A DNA stretch of 64,000 bases from Hyphomonadaceae bacterium (GCA_016791385.1 JAEUMR010000072.1:1-64000), one strand, 5' to 3'; positions 8,504-19,412 are shown, counted from the first letter of the stretch. Numbers and translations: made by a program. Notes: generated by a model not told the origin, from the letters alone.

Positions 8504-9778
8504 ATGCAGATTCCAGCGGACATCGCCCACGCCGTGGTCGACCCGAAGGCCTATTCGGACGGCAAGCGCATCGACGAGGCGTTCAAATGGCTGCGCCGCG
8601 AAGCGCCGCTGGCGAAGGTGCAGCCCGAGGGCTTCGACCCGTTCTGGGTGGTGACGCGGCACGCCGATATTCTCAACATCGAGCGCCAGAACGATCTCTT
8701 CCATAACGGCGACCGCTCCGCCGTCGTCACCACCATCGAGGCGGACAAGAAAGTGCGCGCGATGATGGGCGGCTCACCGCACTTGGTGCGCTCGCTGGTG
8801 CAGATGGATAATCCCGACCACTTTGCTTACCGCCGCCTGACGCAGGCGTGGTTCTTGCCGCAGAACCTGCGCAGTCTCGAAGCGCGCATCCGCGAAATCG
8901 CCAAGGGCTTCATCGAGCGCATGGCGGCGCAAGGCGACCGCTGCGACTTCGCCCGCGACGTCGCCTTTCTCTATCCGCTGCACGTGATCATGGAAGTGCT
9001 GGGCGTGCCCGAGTGCGATGAACCGCGCATGCTGAAGCTGACGCAGGAGTTGTTCGGCAGCGCCGATCCGGACGTCAACCGCAGCGGCCAGCGGGTCGAA
9101 GATGTCGATGTCGGCCTCGCCAACATTCAGGCGACGGTGATCGACTTCATGAATTACTTCAACGCCATGACGGAAGATCGCCGGCGCAATCCGCGCAACG
9201 ATCTAGCCAGCGTGATCGCTAATGGCGCGATCGAAGGCCAGCCGCTCGGGCATCTGGAAGCGATGTCGTACTACATCATCGCCGCCACGGCCGGGCACGA
9301 CACCACCTCGAACACCACCGCCGGGGCGATGTGGGCGATGGCGGAGAACCCGGACCAGTTCAAGAAGGTCAAAGACAATCTGGCGCTGATCCCCTCGATG
9401 GTCGAGGAATCGATCCGCTGGGAAACGCCGGTGAAGCACTTCATGCGCACGGCGACGGACGATGCCGAAGTCGCCGGCCAGGACATCGCCAAGGGCGATT
9501 GGATGATGCTCTGCTACCCGTCCGGCAATCGCGACGAGGCGGTGTTCGACGATCCCTACAAGTTCAACGTCGAGCGTTCGCCCAACAAGCACGTTTCGTT
9601 CGGCTATGGCGCACACATCTGCCTGGGCCAGCACCTCGCCCGCATGGAAATGCGCGTCTTGTGGGAAGAGCTGCTGCCGCGGCTCGAAAGCATCGCGCTC
9701 GATGGCGAGCCGAAGCGCACCGAGGCCAATTTCGTCTGCGGCCCAAAGACGGTGCCGATCCACTTCAAGATGCGCTGA
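8504..9778 (+). CDS. cytochrome P450
   Basis: A soluble bacterial P450 of 424 residues; ATG at 8504 follows GGGAGGAAG. The I-helix oxygen-activation motif AGHDTT lies at residues 263-268. The K-helix ExxR is in EESIRWETP, and the haem-binding loop FGYGAHICLGQHLAR places the thiolate Cys near residue 373. It is a monooxygenase needing an electron-transfer partner; a rubredoxin is divergent, but no ferredoxin or ferredoxin reductase is adjacent. Substrate is unknown. Regulation is probably by the neighbouring TetR protein through the 8446-8461 palindrome. Confidence 0.95.
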   Translation: MQIPADIAHAVVDPKAYSDGKRIDEAFKWLRREAPLAKVQPEGFDPFWVVTRHADILNIERQNDLFHNGDRSAVVTTIEADKKVRAMMGGSPHLVRSLVQMDNPDHFAYRRLTQAWFLPQNLRSLEARIREIAKGFIERMAAQGDRCDFARDVAFLYPLHVIMEVLGVPECDEPRMLKLTQELFGSADPDVNRSGQRVEDVDVGLANIQATVIDFMNYFNAMTEDRRRNPRNDLASVIANGAIEGQPLGHLEAMSYYIIAATAGHDTTSNTTAGAMWAMAENPDQFKKVKDNLALIPSMVEESIRWETPVKHFMRTATDDAEVAGQDIAKGDWMMLCYPSGNRDEAVFDDPYKFNVERSPNKHVSFGYGAHICLGQHLARMEMRVLWEELLPRLESIALDGEPKRTEANFVCGPKTVPIHFKMR

Positions 9779-9866
9779 GGCCCTTCGCCCCCGCAGCAAA
9801 AGGTGCGCGGGGCCGCGGGCTCGTTTTGGCTTTGAGTGCGGCAAGCCGTTCCGCTAAGCGGAAGGC

Positions 9867-11159
9867 ATGCAACGTTATCTGACCCTGCTTGTTCTTCTTG
9901 GCCTGATCGCCGGCGTCGGCGTCGGCTATGTGCTGCACGAGCAGCAACCGTCCGAGAATTGGGGCGAGATCGCCTCCAATCTGAAGCTCGTCACCGACAT
10001 CTTCCTGCGGCTGATCAAGATGATCATCGCGCCGCTGGTGCTGTCGACGCTGGTGGTCGGCATCGCCCATATGGGTGGGACCGGATCGCTCGGGCGCGTG
10101 GGCGTGCGCACCATGCTGTGGTTCATCACCGCCTCGATCGTCTCGCTGCTGCTGGGCCTGTTCATGGTGCACGTGTTGCAGCCGGGCGTGGGCCTGTCGC
10201 TGCCGCTGCCGGAGGGCGAGACGGCGCCGCAAGCCTCGGCGCTCAATCTGCGCGACTTCGTCACCCACCTCGTGCCCACCTCGATCTTCGACGCGATGGC
10301 GACGAATTCGATCCTGCAGATCGTCGTGTTCTCGATCTTCTTCGGCGTCGGCCTTGCCTCGCTGGGCGAGGAAGCCAAGCCGGTGATCGACATGGCCGAG
10401 CGGGTGTCGCACGTGATGCTGCGCGTCACGGGCTATGTGATGAATTTCGCGCCCTTCGCCGTGTTCGCCGCCGTCGCCGCGACCATCACCGAGAACGGGC
10501 TCGAGATCATCGGCACCTATATCCGTTTCATCGGCGGCTTCTATCTCTCGCTCGGCATTCTCTGGGGCATCTTGATCCTGGCGGCGCTGCTGATTGTCGG
10601 CGCGCGCGCGCTGGTGATGCTCGGCATGATCCGCGACCCGATCGTGCTGGCGTTCTCGACCGCGAGTTCCGAAGCCGCCTACCCGCGCACTTTCGAAGCG
10701 CTGCAGAAATTCGGCGTCTCCAAGCGCATCGCCGGCTTCGTGCTGCCGCTCGGCTACTCGTTCAATCTCGACGGCTCGATGATGTATTGCACCTTCGCGG
10801 TGCTGTTCATCGCTCAGGTCTACAATATCGAGCTGACCATCGCCCAGCAGGTGACGATGCTGCTGTTGTTGATGGTGACCTCGAAGGGCATGGCCGGCGT
10901 GCCGCGCGCCTCGCTCGTCGTCATCGCCGCGACCTTGTCCCAGTTCAACATGCCGGAAGCGGGCCTGTTGCTGATCCTCGGCGTCGACCACTTCCTCGAC
11001 ATGGGCCGCAGCGCCACCAACGTGGTCGGCAACTCGATCGCAACGGCGGTCGTGGCGAAGTGGGAACAAGAACTCGGCCCCCGCCGCCCCGACGCGCCAA
11101 TCCCCGGCGAAATGGCGCCGCCGCTGGAAGATCAGGGCGATACCGAGATCGGGCGCTAG
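9867..11159 (+). CDS. dicarboxylate/amino acid:cation symporter (DAACS/GltP-DctA family)
   Basis: A 430-residue inner-membrane secondary transporter that would import C4-dicarboxylates or acidic amino acids with Na+ or H+. Eight hydrophobic segments and two re-entrant hairpins are expected for the family. Visible signatures are IKMIIAPLVLSTLVVGI near the N-terminus, STASSEAAYPRTF in hairpin 1, SFNLDGSMMY (the NMDGT equivalent) and the final helix MGRSATNVVGNSIAT. The ATG follows CGGAAGG. A strong terminator follows 11 bp after the stop. Confidence 0.92.
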   Translation: MQRYLTLLVLLGLIAGVGVGYVLHEQQPSENWGEIASNLKLVTDIFLRLIKMIIAPLVLSTLVVGIAHMGGTGSLGRVGVRTMLWFITASIVSLLLGLFMVHVLQPGVGLSLPLPEGETAPQASALNLRDFVTHLVPTSIFDAMATNSILQIVVFSIFFGVGLASLGEEAKPVIDMAERVSHVMLRVTGYVMNFAPFAVFAAVAATITENGLEIIGTYIRFIGGFYLSLGILWGILILAALLIVGARALVMLGMIRDPIVLAFSTASSEAAYPRTFEALQKFGVSKRIAGFVLPLGYSFNLDGSMMYCTFAVLFIAQVYNIELTIAQQVTMLLLLMVTSKGMAGVPRASLVVIAATLSQFNMPEAGLLLILGVDHFLDMGRSATNVVGNSIATAVVAKWEQELGPRRPDAPIPGEMAPPLEDQGDTEIGR

Positions 11160-11170
11160 GGCGAAAGAAA

Positions 11171-11196
11171 AAGCCCGCCGCTTGCGCGGCGGGCTT
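11171..11196. terminator. bidirectional intrinsic terminator
   Basis: Perfect 11-bp stem, AAGCCCGCCGC at 11171-11181 and GCGGCGGGCTT at 11186-11196, with loop TTGC. It is preceded by a run of A on the plus strand, which becomes a T-run on the minus strand. It separates the convergent symporter and pnp genes and probably ends both. Confidence 0.9.
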
Positions 11197-11241
11197 ATCT
11201 GTTGCGGTTGAGAGCGCCGGCGTTGCCGCCGGCGCGCCTGA

Positions 11242-13473
11242 TTACTCGCCGCTGGACTCGCGCTTTTCGCGGCGCTCGCCACGGTCGCGGCGCGGGCCGC
11301 GATCGCCACGATCACTGCGCTCACGGCGCGGGCCCTTGTCTTCGGCTTCTTCGCCCATCTCAGCGGAGAGATCGGCGCCGGTGGCTTGATCGACCACCTT
11401 CATCGACAGGCGCACCTTGCCGCGATCGTCGAAGCCGAGCAGCTTCACCTTCACGGTGTCGCCTTCCTTGACCACGTCTTGCGGCTTCTCGACCCGCTCG
11501 CGCGCCAGCTGGGACACGTGAACCAGGCCGTCCTTGGCGCCGAAGAAGTTCACGAAGGCGCCGAACTCCATCACCTTCACGACCTTGCCTTCGTAGATCT
11601 GGCCGACTTCCGGCTCGCTGGTCAGCGACTTGATCCACTTCACGGCGGCTTCGATCGAGTCGGCGTTGGCCGACGCGACCTTCACCGTGCCGTCGTCCTC
11701 GACATTGATCTTGGCGCCGGTCTTTTCGACGATCTCGCGGATCACCTTGCCGCCGGTGCCGATCACGTCGCGGATCTTGTCGACCGGGATGTTGATCTGG
11801 ACGATGCGCGGCGCATTGGCGCCGACGCTCTCGCGCGGCGCGTTCAGCGCTTTGTTCATCTCGCCGAGGATGTGCATGCGGCCATGGTAGGCGCGCTCGA
11901 GGGCGACCTTCATGATCTCCTCGGTGATGCCCGCGACCTTGATGTCCATCTGCAGCGAAGTGATGCCCTTCTCGGTGCCGGCGACCTTGAAGTCCATGTC
12001 GCCGAGGTGGTCCTCGTCGCCGAGAATGTCGGTCAGCACTTCAAAACCGTAGTCTTCGAGGATGAGGCCCATGGCGACGCCCGCGACCGGCGCGGCGATC
12101 GGCACGCCCGCATCCATCAGCGCCAGCGACGAGCCGCACACCGTCGCCATCGAGGACGAGCCGTTCGACTCGGTGATCTCGGAGACGATGCGCACCGTGT
12201 ACGGGAATTGCTCGGCGCTCGGCAGCACCGCCTTCATCGCCCGCCAGGCCAGCTTGCCGTGGCCGATTTCGCGCCGGCCGGCGCCGCCCATACGGCCGGT
12301 TTCACCGACGCTGTAGGGAGGGAAGTTGTAGTGCAGCATGAAACGCTCTTTGGTCGTGCCCGAGAGCGCGTCGATGAATTGCTCGTCTTCGGCGGTGCCG
12401 AGCGTAGCGACGACGATGGCTTGCGTTTCACCGCGGGTGAACAGGGCCGAGCCGTGCGTGCGCGGCAGGAAGCCGACCATGCTCTCGATCGGACGCACCT
12501 TGTCGACGGCGCGGCCGTCGATGCGGCCCTTTTCCTTGACGATGCGGGTGCGGACGACGTCGCTTTCGACTTCCTTGAACACTTCCTTGAACACGTTGGC
12601 GTCGGCGCCATCCGGGTTCGACTCGCTCTTCACCAAAGCGGCCTTGGCTTCATCGCGCAACGCGCCAACAGCGGCGTAGCGCTGGGCCTTGTTGGTGACC
12701 TTGTAAGCATCGCCCAGGCGCGGGCCGACGAGATCGACGACCTTCTTCTTCAGCGCGCTGTTGTCGGCCGGTTCGAACTCGAACGGGTCCTTGCCGGCCT
12801 TCTCGGCGAGTTCGATGATCGCATCGATCACCGGCTGCATGCCTTTGTGCGCCATGTTCAGCGCCGAGAGCATTTGCTCTTCGCTGAGTTCCTTCACTTC
12901 CGACTCGACCATCATGATCGCGTTGGCGGTGCCGGCGACGACCAGATCGAGGTCTGACGCCTTCATCTGCTCGATGGTCGGGTTCAGCACCGGCTTGCCT
13001 TCGATCCAGCCGATGCGCGAAGCGCCGATCGGGCCCAGGAACGGAACGCCGGAAATGGTCAGCGCCGCGGACGCAGCGACCATGGCGAGAATGTCGGACT
13101 CGTTTTCGTTGTCCCAGCTCAGCACCGTGATGATGACTTGAACTTCGTTCTTGAAGCCATCGACGAAGAGCGGGCGGATCGGGCGGTCGATCAGGCGCGA
13201 CAGCAGCGTTTCACGCTCGGTCGGGCGGCCTTCGCGCTTGAAGAAGCCGCCAGGAATGCGGCCCGAAGCGAAATACTTTTCTTGGTAGTTCACGGTCAGC
13301 GGGAAGAAATCCTGCCCCGGCTTCGCTTCCTTCGCATAGACGACGGTGGCCAACAGGGCGGTTTCGCCCCAGGTCGCGAACACGGCGCCGTCAGCTTGAC
13401 GCGCGACTCTGCCGGTTTCGAGCGTGAGCTTGCGCCCCGCCCAATCGATGGAAACGGATTTGGTATCAAACAT
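11242..13473 (-). CDS. pnp: polyribonucleotide nucleotidyltransferase (PNPase)
   Basis: 3'-5' phosphorolytic exoribonuclease of RNA turnover. I use the ATG at 13473 ([16 protein letters not shown]), giving 743 residues. Order of domains: first RNase PH core, helical linker, second RNase PH core, KH domain around residues 555-610 ([15 protein letters not shown]) and S1 domain around 622-690 ([20 protein letters not shown]). The C-terminal 30 residues are an Arg/Glu/Asp-rich tail that could contact RNase E or RNA. It is downstream of rpsO, as in most Proteobacteria. Confidence 0.97.
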   Translation of the reverse strand: MFDTKSVSIDWAGRKLTLETGRVARQADGAVFATWGETALLATVVYAKEAKPGQDFFPLTVNYQEKYFASGRIPGGFFKREGRPTERETLLSRLIDRPIRPLFVDGFKNEVQVIITVLSWDNENESDILAMVAASAALTISGVPFLGPIGASRIGWIEGKPVLNPTIEQMKASDLDLVVAGTANAIMMVESEVKELSEEQMLSALNMAHKGMQPVIDAIIELAEKAGKDPFEFEPADNSALKKKVVDLVGPRLGDAYKVTNKAQRYAAVGALRDEAKAALVKSESNPDGADANVFKEVFKEVESDVVRTRIVKEKGRIDGRAVDKVRPIESMVGFLPRTHGSALFTRGETQAIVVATLGTAEDEQFIDALSGTTKERFMLHYNFPPYSVGETGRMGGAGRREIGHGKLAWRAMKAVLPSAEQFPYTVRIVSEITESNGSSSMATVCGSSLALMDAGVPIAAPVAGVAMGLILEDYGFEVLTDILGDEDHLGDMDFKVAGTEKGITSLQMDIKVAGITEEIMKVALERAYHGRMHILGEMNKALNAPRESVGANAPRIVQINIPVDKIRDVIGTGGKVIREIVEKTGAKINVEDDGTVKVASANADSIEAAVKWIKSLTSEPEVGQIYEGKVVKVMEFGAFVNFFGAKDGLVHVSQLARERVEKPQDVVKEGDTVKVKLLGFDDRGKVRLSMKVVDQATGADLSAEMGEEAEDKGPRRERSDRGDRGPRRDRGERREKRESSGE

Positions 13474-13764
13474 ACATCGTACTCCAGGCAGCAGGGCCCC
13501 ATGCCTTGCTGCCGCGTGCATGCGCAACGGCGTTCCGCTGCGCAGATTGCCCCCGGCCCGGATGGCCGGAGGTTCGTTCTGGCGCTTCTCGCCGTGGAGA
13601 AGACGCGTGGCTTTGGACTAGCACCCCTTCCCGGATTGGCGCGAAGCGCCAAGTCCGGGATCCGTAGCCACTGATGCGTGGCGCGAAGCTCCGACGGCCC
13701 CGCTTATGGGCCCCGGGCCTCGCTTCGCTCGCCCGGGGATGGGTGATCGCCCCGGCAGCTGCGC
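13474..13764 (-). promoter_or_regulatory. rpsO-pnp intergenic region with two hairpins
   Basis: This 291-bp gap holds no gene. Hairpin 1 at about 13629-13660 pairs TCCCGGATTGGCG with CGCCAAGTCCGGGA (one bulged base). Hairpin 2 pairs CCCCGGGC at 13711-13718 with GCCCGGGG at 13731-13738. In E. coli the equivalent gap carries the rpsO terminator, a pnp promoter and an RNase III-processed leader that PNPase autoregulates. These hairpins are candidates for the same roles; no clear T-run or promoter was identified. Confidence 0.55.
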
Positions 13765-14034
13765 TTAGCGGCGCAGGTTCAGACGCTCGATCAGCGCGGC
13801 GTAGCGCTGAGTGTCGCGTTCCTTGAGGTAGTCGAGAAGGCGGCGGCGCTGCGACACGAGCTTCAAGAGCCCGCGGCGCGAGTGGTTGTCCTTCTTGTGC
13901 GTCTTGAAGTGCTCGGTGAGGTTGGCGATGCGCTCGGAGAGGATCGCCACTTGGACTTCGGGCGAACCGGTGTCGTTTGCGCCCTTGGCATGCTCACGGA
14001 TGAGCGCTTGCTTGCGCTCTGCGGTAATCGACAT
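13765..14034 (-). CDS. rpsO: 30S ribosomal protein S15
   Basis: Primary 16S rRNA-binding protein of the small-subunit platform. Starting at ATG 14034 the product is 89 residues, exactly the family length. It has the signature [20 protein letters not shown] and [10 protein letters not shown]. The start is 8 bp downstream of the truB stop, in the conserved truB-rpsO-pnp order. Confidence 0.98.
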   Translation of the reverse strand: MSITAERKQALIREHAKGANDTGSPEVQVAILSERIANLTEHFKTHKKDNHSRRGLLKLVSQRRRLLDYLKERDTQRYAALIERLNLRR

Positions 14035-14042
14035 CGTAACTC

Positions 14043-15002
14043 CTATTCGTCTGCGATGTGGAACACGCGGGTCGGCGAAAACCGCCCGGCCCGCACGTCG
14101 CCCAAGGCCACCGCTTTGCCCTGAAACAGGGCCACCGCCGCGCGGGAGCAATCCTGCCCGGCGATGGTGCGGCTGCGGAACTTGGGCTTCAGCGCCTCCA
14201 TCACATGCGGAAGGAGAACGATCGGCCGTCCCTGCTTGAGCTTGAACGCGTCCTCGCCGTTGATGGCCAGCGCCGGGATGTCGGCCAGCGCGGTCTCAAC
14301 GGGCTTCAGGCGTTCTGACGCGGCGCCCTTATGGCGCAAATCCTCGAGCGCGTCGAGGGTGACTGATTCGGCTTCGGTAAACGGCCCGACGGCGACCCGG
14401 CGCAGCCGCCAGACATGCCCCTCCGCCCCCAGCTTGGCCGCCAGATCGCGAACCAGAGCCCTGATATAGAAGCCTTTTCCGGAGCGAACCCGGAACGTGG
14501 CGAGGTCTTCGCCCTCGGTCGAGACCAGCTCAGCCTCGTACACAATGACGAGCCGCGGCTGCAGCTCAACCGTCTCGCCGGCGCGGGCGATGTCGTAGGC
14601 GCGTTCACCGTCCACCTTCACCGCGCTGAACTGGGGCGGGATCTGCTCGATCTCGCCCAGGAAGCCGGGCAGCGCGGCGCGAATGGCGTCTGCGCTCGGG
14701 CGCACATCGGAGGTGGCGACGGTGCGGCCTTCCCGGTCCTGGCTGTCGGTGGAGACGCCCCACTTGATGGTGAAGAGGTAGGTCTTTTCCGCTTCCATCA
14801 GCCACGGCACGGTCTTGGTCGCCTCGCCGAGCGCGATCGGCAGGATGCCCGACGCGAGCGGATCGAGCGTGCCGGCATGGCCCGCCTTCTGCGCGTTGAA
14901 GATGCGCCGCACGGCCGACACCGCGTGCGTGGAGGTCATGTCTTCCGGCTTGTCGAGCACCACCCAGCCGGAAACGTCCTCGCCCTTCTTGCGGCGGCTC
15001 AT
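14043..15002 (-). CDS. truB: tRNA pseudouridine-55 synthase TruB
   Basis: Makes pseudouridine 55 in the T-loop of tRNAs. The 319-residue protein has the catalytic motif [12 protein letters not shown] with Asp47, and the N-terminal [14 protein letters not shown]. The C-terminal part resembles a PUA-like domain. Its start overlaps the rbfA stop by 4 bp, so the two are translationally coupled. Confidence 0.97.
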   Translation of the reverse strand: MSRRKKGEDVSGWVVLDKPEDMTSTHAVSAVRRIFNAQKAGHAGTLDPLASGILPIALGEATKTVPWLMEAEKTYLFTIKWGVSTDSQDREGRTVATSDVRPSADAIRAALPGFLGEIEQIPPQFSAVKVDGERAYDIARAGETVELQPRLVIVYEAELVSTEGEDLATFRVRSGKGFYIRALVRDLAAKLGAEGHVWRLRRVAVGPFTEAESVTLDALEDLRHKGAASERLKPVETALADIPALAINGEDAFKLKQGRPIVLLPHVMEALKPKFRSRTIAGQDCSRAAVALFQGKAVALGDVRAGRFSPTRVFHIADE

Positions 15003-15412
15003 TCTGGTTCGTCCTCGCTCTTTAGATCGCGAGCAACTTCTGGGCTGGCGAGCAATTCATCGATGTGGCGCGCTTCGTCATAGGAGACGTCCGGCTCGAA
15101 ATGCAGTTCGGGCGTGAAGCGCAGGTCGATGCTGCGCGCCAAGCGGCCGCGCAAGAAGCCGGCGCAGCGTGTCAGCGCACGGGCGATCAGGCGCGGATCG
15201 CCCGGACCAAGCGCGGAGACGAACGCAGTCATGTGCTTTAGATCCGGCGAGGCGCGCACTTCGCCGATCGTCACCGAAACGCCGCGCAAATCAGGATCGC
15301 GCAGATCCTCGCGGGCGACGATCTCGACCAGCGCATGGCGCACCAATTCGGCCGCGCGCAATTGGCGCTGCGAAGGGCCTGCGCCCTCGTGACCGCGGGA
15401 CTTGCGCTTCAT
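14999..15412 (-). CDS. rbfA: 30S ribosome-binding factor RbfA
   Basis: Assembly factor for late 30S maturation. The 137-residue KH-like protein shows [21 protein letters not shown], then [22 protein letters not shown] and [24 protein letters not shown], all family hallmarks. Its start is 1 bp after the stop of an unusual lipoprotein gene that separates it from infB. It overlaps truB by 4 bp. Confidence 0.96.
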   Translation of the reverse strand: MKRKSRGHEGAGPSQRQLRAAELVRHALVEIVAREDLRDPDLRGVSVTIGEVRASPDLKHMTAFVSALGPGDPRLIARALTRCAGFLRGRLARSIDLRFTPELHFEPDVSYDEARHIDELLASPEVARDLKSEDEPE

Positions 15413-15413
15413 C

Positions 15414-16010
15414 TTACTGGGCCTGATAGGCGAACGCGCCGCAGAGCTCGGGATCGGCGCTCGACGGCGGCTGCGCTTCGCCGCGGAAGGCCGCGATCTT
15501 GAACACCCAGCGCCCGCTGCCGTCGACGAACTCGCTGACGGCGAGGTGGCGGGCCGGGGCCGCGCCGCACAACCCGCCCTGCGCCACGCGACCCGGGATC
15601 AGATTCTCTTCGACCACGCGATAGAGATATGCGTTCACGCGCGGATCGCCGTTGAGAATGGCGGCGAAGCTCTGCCCGCCGGCGCCCGAGCGCGCATCCG
15701 CCGGCACGACATTGTAGGGCTGGGCGCGGATGGTGATGCCGTTGGCGAAGGCGAACACGACCGGGCCGCCGCGCCGGCCTTCAAGGCTCACGCGCAGATT
15801 GCCCGTCACCGTGCGTGCTTGCTCACTGACGGCGCGCCATTGCTGGCGGGCGACAGCCGGCTCTTCCTCAGGCACCGCATCGACGCGCGTCTCCGGCTCG
15901 ACAATCGTCGAGGGCCGCTCAAGCGGCGTTTCCGCCTCGTTTCGATGGCGTTGGCAGGCGCCCGTCACGAGCGCCGCTGCAATCATGGCCGCCACAACAA
16001 TTCCGCGCAT
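15414..16010 (-). CDS. putative lipoprotein inserted between infB and rbfA
   Basis: A 198-residue protein of unknown function. From the ATG at 16010 it begins with a lipoprotein signal peptide (MRGIVVAAMIAAALVTGAC) whose lipobox TGAC gives lipidated Cys19. A Pro/Glu-rich linker follows (TIVEPETRVDAVPEEE), then a globular part with two Cys (GGLCGAAPARH, DPELCGAFAY) and no known motif. Spacing is operon-like: 10 bp after infB and 1 bp before rbfA. A surface lipoprotein is out of place among translation genes; it may simply ride the promoter. Confidence 0.8.
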   Translation of the reverse strand: MRGIVVAAMIAAALVTGACQRHRNEAETPLERPSTIVEPETRVDAVPEEEPAVARQQWRAVSEQARTVTGNLRVSLEGRRGGPVVFAFANGITIRAQPYNVVPADARSGAGGQSFAAILNGDPRVNAYLYRVVEENLIPGRVAQGGLCGAAPARHLAVSEFVDGSGRWVFKIAAFRGEAQPPSSADPELCGAFAYQAQ

Positions 16011-16020
16011 GCGTGACGCC

Positions 16021-18630
16021 TCAGAGCGAGCGTTGCACCACTTCGACGTTGAAGCACTCGATGACGTCGCCCTGCTTGATGTCCTGGAACGGACCAAAGC
16101 TCATGCCGCATTCCTGGCCGGCGACGACTTCGTTCACTTCGTCCTTGAAGCGCTTCAGCGTGGTCAAGACGCCCATTTCCTGGATCACGACGTTGTCGCG
16201 CAGGATGCGGACCTTGGCGCCCTTGCGGACGACGCCATCGGTCACGCGGCAGCCGGCGACCTTGCCCACCTTGGAGATGTTGAACACTTCGAGCACCTGA
16301 GCGTTGCCGAGGAAGGTTTCGCGCGTTTGCGGCGCGAGCATGCCCGACATGACGCCTTTGATGTCGTCGATGAGGTCGTAGATGATGGCGTAGTAGCGGA
16401 TTTCGACGCCTTCGCGCTCGGCTAGGTCGCGCGCTTCCTTCGAGGCGCGGACGTTGAAGCCGATCAGCGGCGCGCCTGACGTTTTCGCCAGCTGCACGTC
16501 CGACTCGTTGATGGCGCCGACGCCCGAGAGCACGACGCGCGCGCGCACTTCTTCGTGCGCCAGCTTATCCAGCGAACCGACGATCGCTTCGGCCGAGCCC
16601 TGCACGTCGGCCTTGATCAGGATCGGCAGCTCTTTCGCTGTCGAATCCTTGAACTTGGCCATCATGCTTTCGAGCGAGGTGCCGGTGCGCGAGGCGCCGC
16701 CCGTCGTCTTTTGCTTCTTGGCGCGCGCACGATAGTCGGCGACTTCGCGGGCGCGGTTTTCGTTTTCGACAACGTTCAGCGTATCGCCCGGATCCGGCAC
16801 GCCTTCGAGACCCATGATCTCGACCGGCTCGGACGGGCCCGCCGACGGCAGCTGCTGGCCGCGCTCGTTGGTGAGCGCGCGGATGCGGCCCATCTGGGCG
16901 CCGACGACGACGATGTCGCCGCGCTTCAACGTGCCCTTCTGCACCAGCACCGTCGCCACCGTGCCGCGGCCGCGATCGAGCTTCGACTCGATCACCGTAG
17001 CTTCGGCCGGACGATCCGGGTTGGCCTTGAGATCCATCACTTCCGCTTGCAGCAGGATGGTCTCGACCAGCTTTTCGAGGCCGATCTTCTTGGTCGCCGA
17101 CACTTCAACGGCGAGGGTGTCGCCGCCATGCGCTTCGGTGACGATCTCGTGCTGCAACAGGTCGGTGAGCACGCGCGTCGGGTTGGCGTCTTCTTTGTCG
17201 ATCTTGTTGATCGCAACGATGATCGGCGCACCGGCGGCGCGGGCGTGATTGATGGCTTCCACCGTCTGCGGCATCACCCCATCATCGGCGGCGACGACGA
17301 GCACGACGATGTCGGTCACCTGCGCGCCGCGGGCGCGCATCGAGGTGAACGCGGCGTGGCCGGGCGTGTCGATGAAGGTGACACGCTGGCCGTCGGCCAG
17401 ACGCACCTGATAGGCGCCGATGTGCTGCGTGATGCCGCCCGCTTCGCCGGCGGCGACGTCGGTCTGGCGCAGCGAGTCGAGCAGTGACGTCTTGCCGTGG
17501 TCGACGTGACCCATGACGGTCACGACCGGCGGACGCGGCTTCAAGTTCTCGTCGGTGTCGAGCACATCGCCGGCGAGACCTTCTTCGACGTCCGACTCGG
17601 CGACCCGCTTCACGGCGTGGCCGAATTCGGTGGCGATGAGTTCGGCGGTATCCGCATCGAGCTCATCGGCCTGCTTCACCATCTGGCCCTGACGCATCAT
17701 GAACTTGATGATGTCGGCGACGCGGATCGCCATCCGGTTCGCCAGGTCCTGGACCGTGATGGATTCCGGAATGATGACTTCGCGCTTGATCTGCTCGCGC
17801 TCGCCGCTGCCGCCCATCATCTTGGCGCGGCGTTCCTTTTCCTTCTGCTGCGCACGGCGATAGGCCGCGAGCGAACGGACGCGATCGTCATCGCCCGCCA
17901 CTTGGCGCTCGACCATGTCGAGCGTGAGCTTGCCCTTGCGGCGCTCAGGTTCGCCCTTCTTCGCCGGCTTCGCCGGCGCGGCCGGCATCGGCTTGCGCGC
18001 AGACTTGATGCGGCCGCCCAGCTCGTCGAGCAGGCCAGCGGATTCGCTGCGCTGCTGCGGGGCGGCGTTGGCTTGGCGCGGTGCGGCCGTTGCGGCCGGC
18101 GCGGCGGCGCGCTGTTCGGCTTGCGCGACGGCAGCCGTGGCGCGCTCTTCTTCTTCGGCTTCGGCGCGGCGGCGCGCTTCAGCTTCCGCCTCGACGGCTG
18201 CTTGCTCGGCAGCCTTGCGGCGCTGCGCATCTTCCAGCGCGCGGCGCTGTTCATCCTCGGCGCGCTGGCGCTGCTCGCGCGCTTCGCGTTCGGCCATGGC
18301 GCGGCGCACAGCTTCGTCGCGGCGGCGCGCTTCTTCATCGCTGATGCCGCCCTTGCCTGCCGGTGCTTGCGGCTTTGGCGGTTCGGCCTGCGTGGCGGGC
18401 GCGGCGGCGGCGCGGCGCAGCGGCGGCGGCACGCCCGGGCCCGCGGCGGCAGGCGCAGCGCCGCCGGCGCCTGGCCGGTTGATCGCGCGCTTCTCGCGCA
18501 CCTCCACGGCCACCTGCTTGGTGCGGCCATGGCTGAAGCTTTGCCGCACGGTGCCCGTTGCGGTGGTGCGGGTGAGCGTCAGCGGCTTACGGCCGGAGGG
18601 CGCATCTTTCTGTTCGTTGCCGTCAGACAT
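16021..18630 (-). CDS. infB: translation initiation factor IF-2
   Basis: GTPase that places initiator tRNA on the 30S subunit. The 869-residue product has a long Ala/Glu/Arg-rich variable N-terminus (about residues 50-290), the IF2 N-terminal domain, then the G domain with [12 protein letters not shown] near residue 373, DTPGHAAF and NKIDKEDAN. Domains II-IV follow, ending [16 protein letters not shown]. The N-terminal [21 protein letters not shown]-type segment is common in Alphaproteobacteria. It sits between ylxR and the lipoprotein gene. Confidence 0.98.
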   Translation of the reverse strand: MSDGNEQKDAPSGRKPLTLTRTTATGTVRQSFSHGRTKQVAVEVREKRAINRPGAGGAAPAAAGPGVPPPLRRAAAAPATQAEPPKPQAPAGKGGISDEEARRRDEAVRRAMAEREAREQRQRAEDEQRRALEDAQRRKAAEQAAVEAEAEARRRAEAEEEERATAAVAQAEQRAAAPAATAAPRQANAAPQQRSESAGLLDELGGRIKSARKPMPAAPAKPAKKGEPERRKGKLTLDMVERQVAGDDDRVRSLAAYRRAQQKEKERRAKMMGGSGEREQIKREVIIPESITVQDLANRMAIRVADIIKFMMRQGQMVKQADELDADTAELIATEFGHAVKRVAESDVEEGLAGDVLDTDENLKPRPPVVTVMGHVDHGKTSLLDSLRQTDVAAGEAGGITQHIGAYQVRLADGQRVTFIDTPGHAAFTSMRARGAQVTDIVVLVVAADDGVMPQTVEAINHARAAGAPIIVAINKIDKEDANPTRVLTDLLQHEIVTEAHGGDTLAVEVSATKKIGLEKLVETILLQAEVMDLKANPDRPAEATVIESKLDRGRGTVATVLVQKGTLKRGDIVVVGAQMGRIRALTNERGQQLPSAGPSEPVEIMGLEGVPDPGDTLNVVENENRAREVADYRARAKKQKTTGGASRTGTSLESMMAKFKDSTAKELPILIKADVQGSAEAIVGSLDKLAHEEVRARVVLSGVGAINESDVQLAKTSGAPLIGFNVRASKEARDLAEREGVEIRYYAIIYDLIDDIKGVMSGMLAPQTRETFLGNAQVLEVFNISKVGKVAGCRVTDGVVRKGAKVRILRDNVVIQEMGVLTTLKRFKDEVNEVVAGQECGMSFGPFQDIKQGDVIECFNVEVVQRSL

Positions 18631-18680
18631 GCAGTCGTGTTGCCAATCCTAAATTCGTCTTCACACCGGAGCGTACACAC

Positions 18681-19412
18681 TTACGTCCGATCAATACCAC
18701 TTTGCTCGTCGCGTCTCTGGTCTTCGCCAGAGGCCGCGCCGCCCAGTTTCCACGACACAGAGCGCCAGGAAGCGGGCCAAGAGGCTGGAACGATGGGGCG
18801 AAAGCCAGCCAAGCGGCGAATTTCCGCCACCCAGCCCAAAGCCAAGCGCTCTTGAAGCAGGCTAGCGTGTATCACACGTTCCCGCCCCAACGCCACGCCC
18901 AATTCCGCCGCGCTAAAGCAGGCGACGGCGGGGGGCGGCGCGCCCCAAAGCCCTATATGGAGACCCATCAGCTTTTCGCGACCCTCACCGGCGCCATCTT
19001 CTGCTTCGATCAGCACAAGCGCCGGTTTTGCGCGAATCGCCGCTTCAACCTGGGTAGCGCCGATCGCCACAGCGCCTGCGCGCCGCGTCAATCCCAGAAG
19101 TTCGAGACAGCGCCGTGACAGCAGCGATTCGATCTGGTTGGCCAAGCCCTCGGGAACTTTCGCCGGGGCTTTGAAGCCGCGGGCGAAGCCACCCTTCTTG
19201 GCCGCCTGCTCGATGCTCTCGCGCTCGGCGCGCACCCACACCCCGCGTCCCGGCAGCTTGGCCGCGACGTCAGGCACGACTACGCCGTCAGGCGCGCGCG
19301 CGAAGCGGATCAGTTCCGCTTCGGCAAGGTTCTCGCCACTTGCGATGCAGCGCCGCTCTCGGCCGCGGCGCCCGCCCTCATGAGCGATCTGGGAAGACGC
19401 TGGAAAGTTCAT
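18681..19412 (-). CDS. YlxR/DUF448 and L7Ae-like fused RNA-binding protein
   Basis: A 243-residue nucleic-acid-binding protein of the nusA-infB operon. Residues about 15-95 are a YlxR (DUF448) domain: RRCIASGENLAEAELIRF and LPGRGVWVRAERESIEQA. Residues about 110-195 are L7Ae/YlxQ-like: LLGLTRRAGAVAIGATQVEAAI. The fusion is usual in Alphaproteobacteria. The best in-frame start, ATG 19412, overlaps nusA by 35 bp. The Trp- and Ser-rich C-terminus (VPASWPASWRSVSWKLGG) is lineage specific. Confidence 0.88.
   Translation of the reverse strand: MNFPASSQIAHEGGRRGRERRCIASGENLAEAELIRFARAPDGVVVPDVAAKLPGRGVWVRAERESIEQAAKKGGFARGFKAPAKVPEGLANQIESLLSRRCLELLGLTRRAGAVAIGATQVEAAIRAKPALVLIEAEDGAGEGREKLMGLHIGLWGAPPPAVACFSAAELGVALGRERVIHASLLQERLALGWVAEIRRLAGFRPIVPASWPASWRSVSWKLGGAASGEDQRRDEQSGIDRT

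Noticed and set aside
9765-11324. Long antisense open frame (519 codons) opposite the symporter
   Set aside because: Composition is His/Arg/Gln-rich without any motif, typical of the reverse frame of a GC-rich gene; the plus strand encodes a clear DAACS transporter.
11386-12957. Long plus-strand open frame over pnp
   Set aside because: Shadow of pnp; low-complexity His/Asp/Val-rich translation and no start signal.
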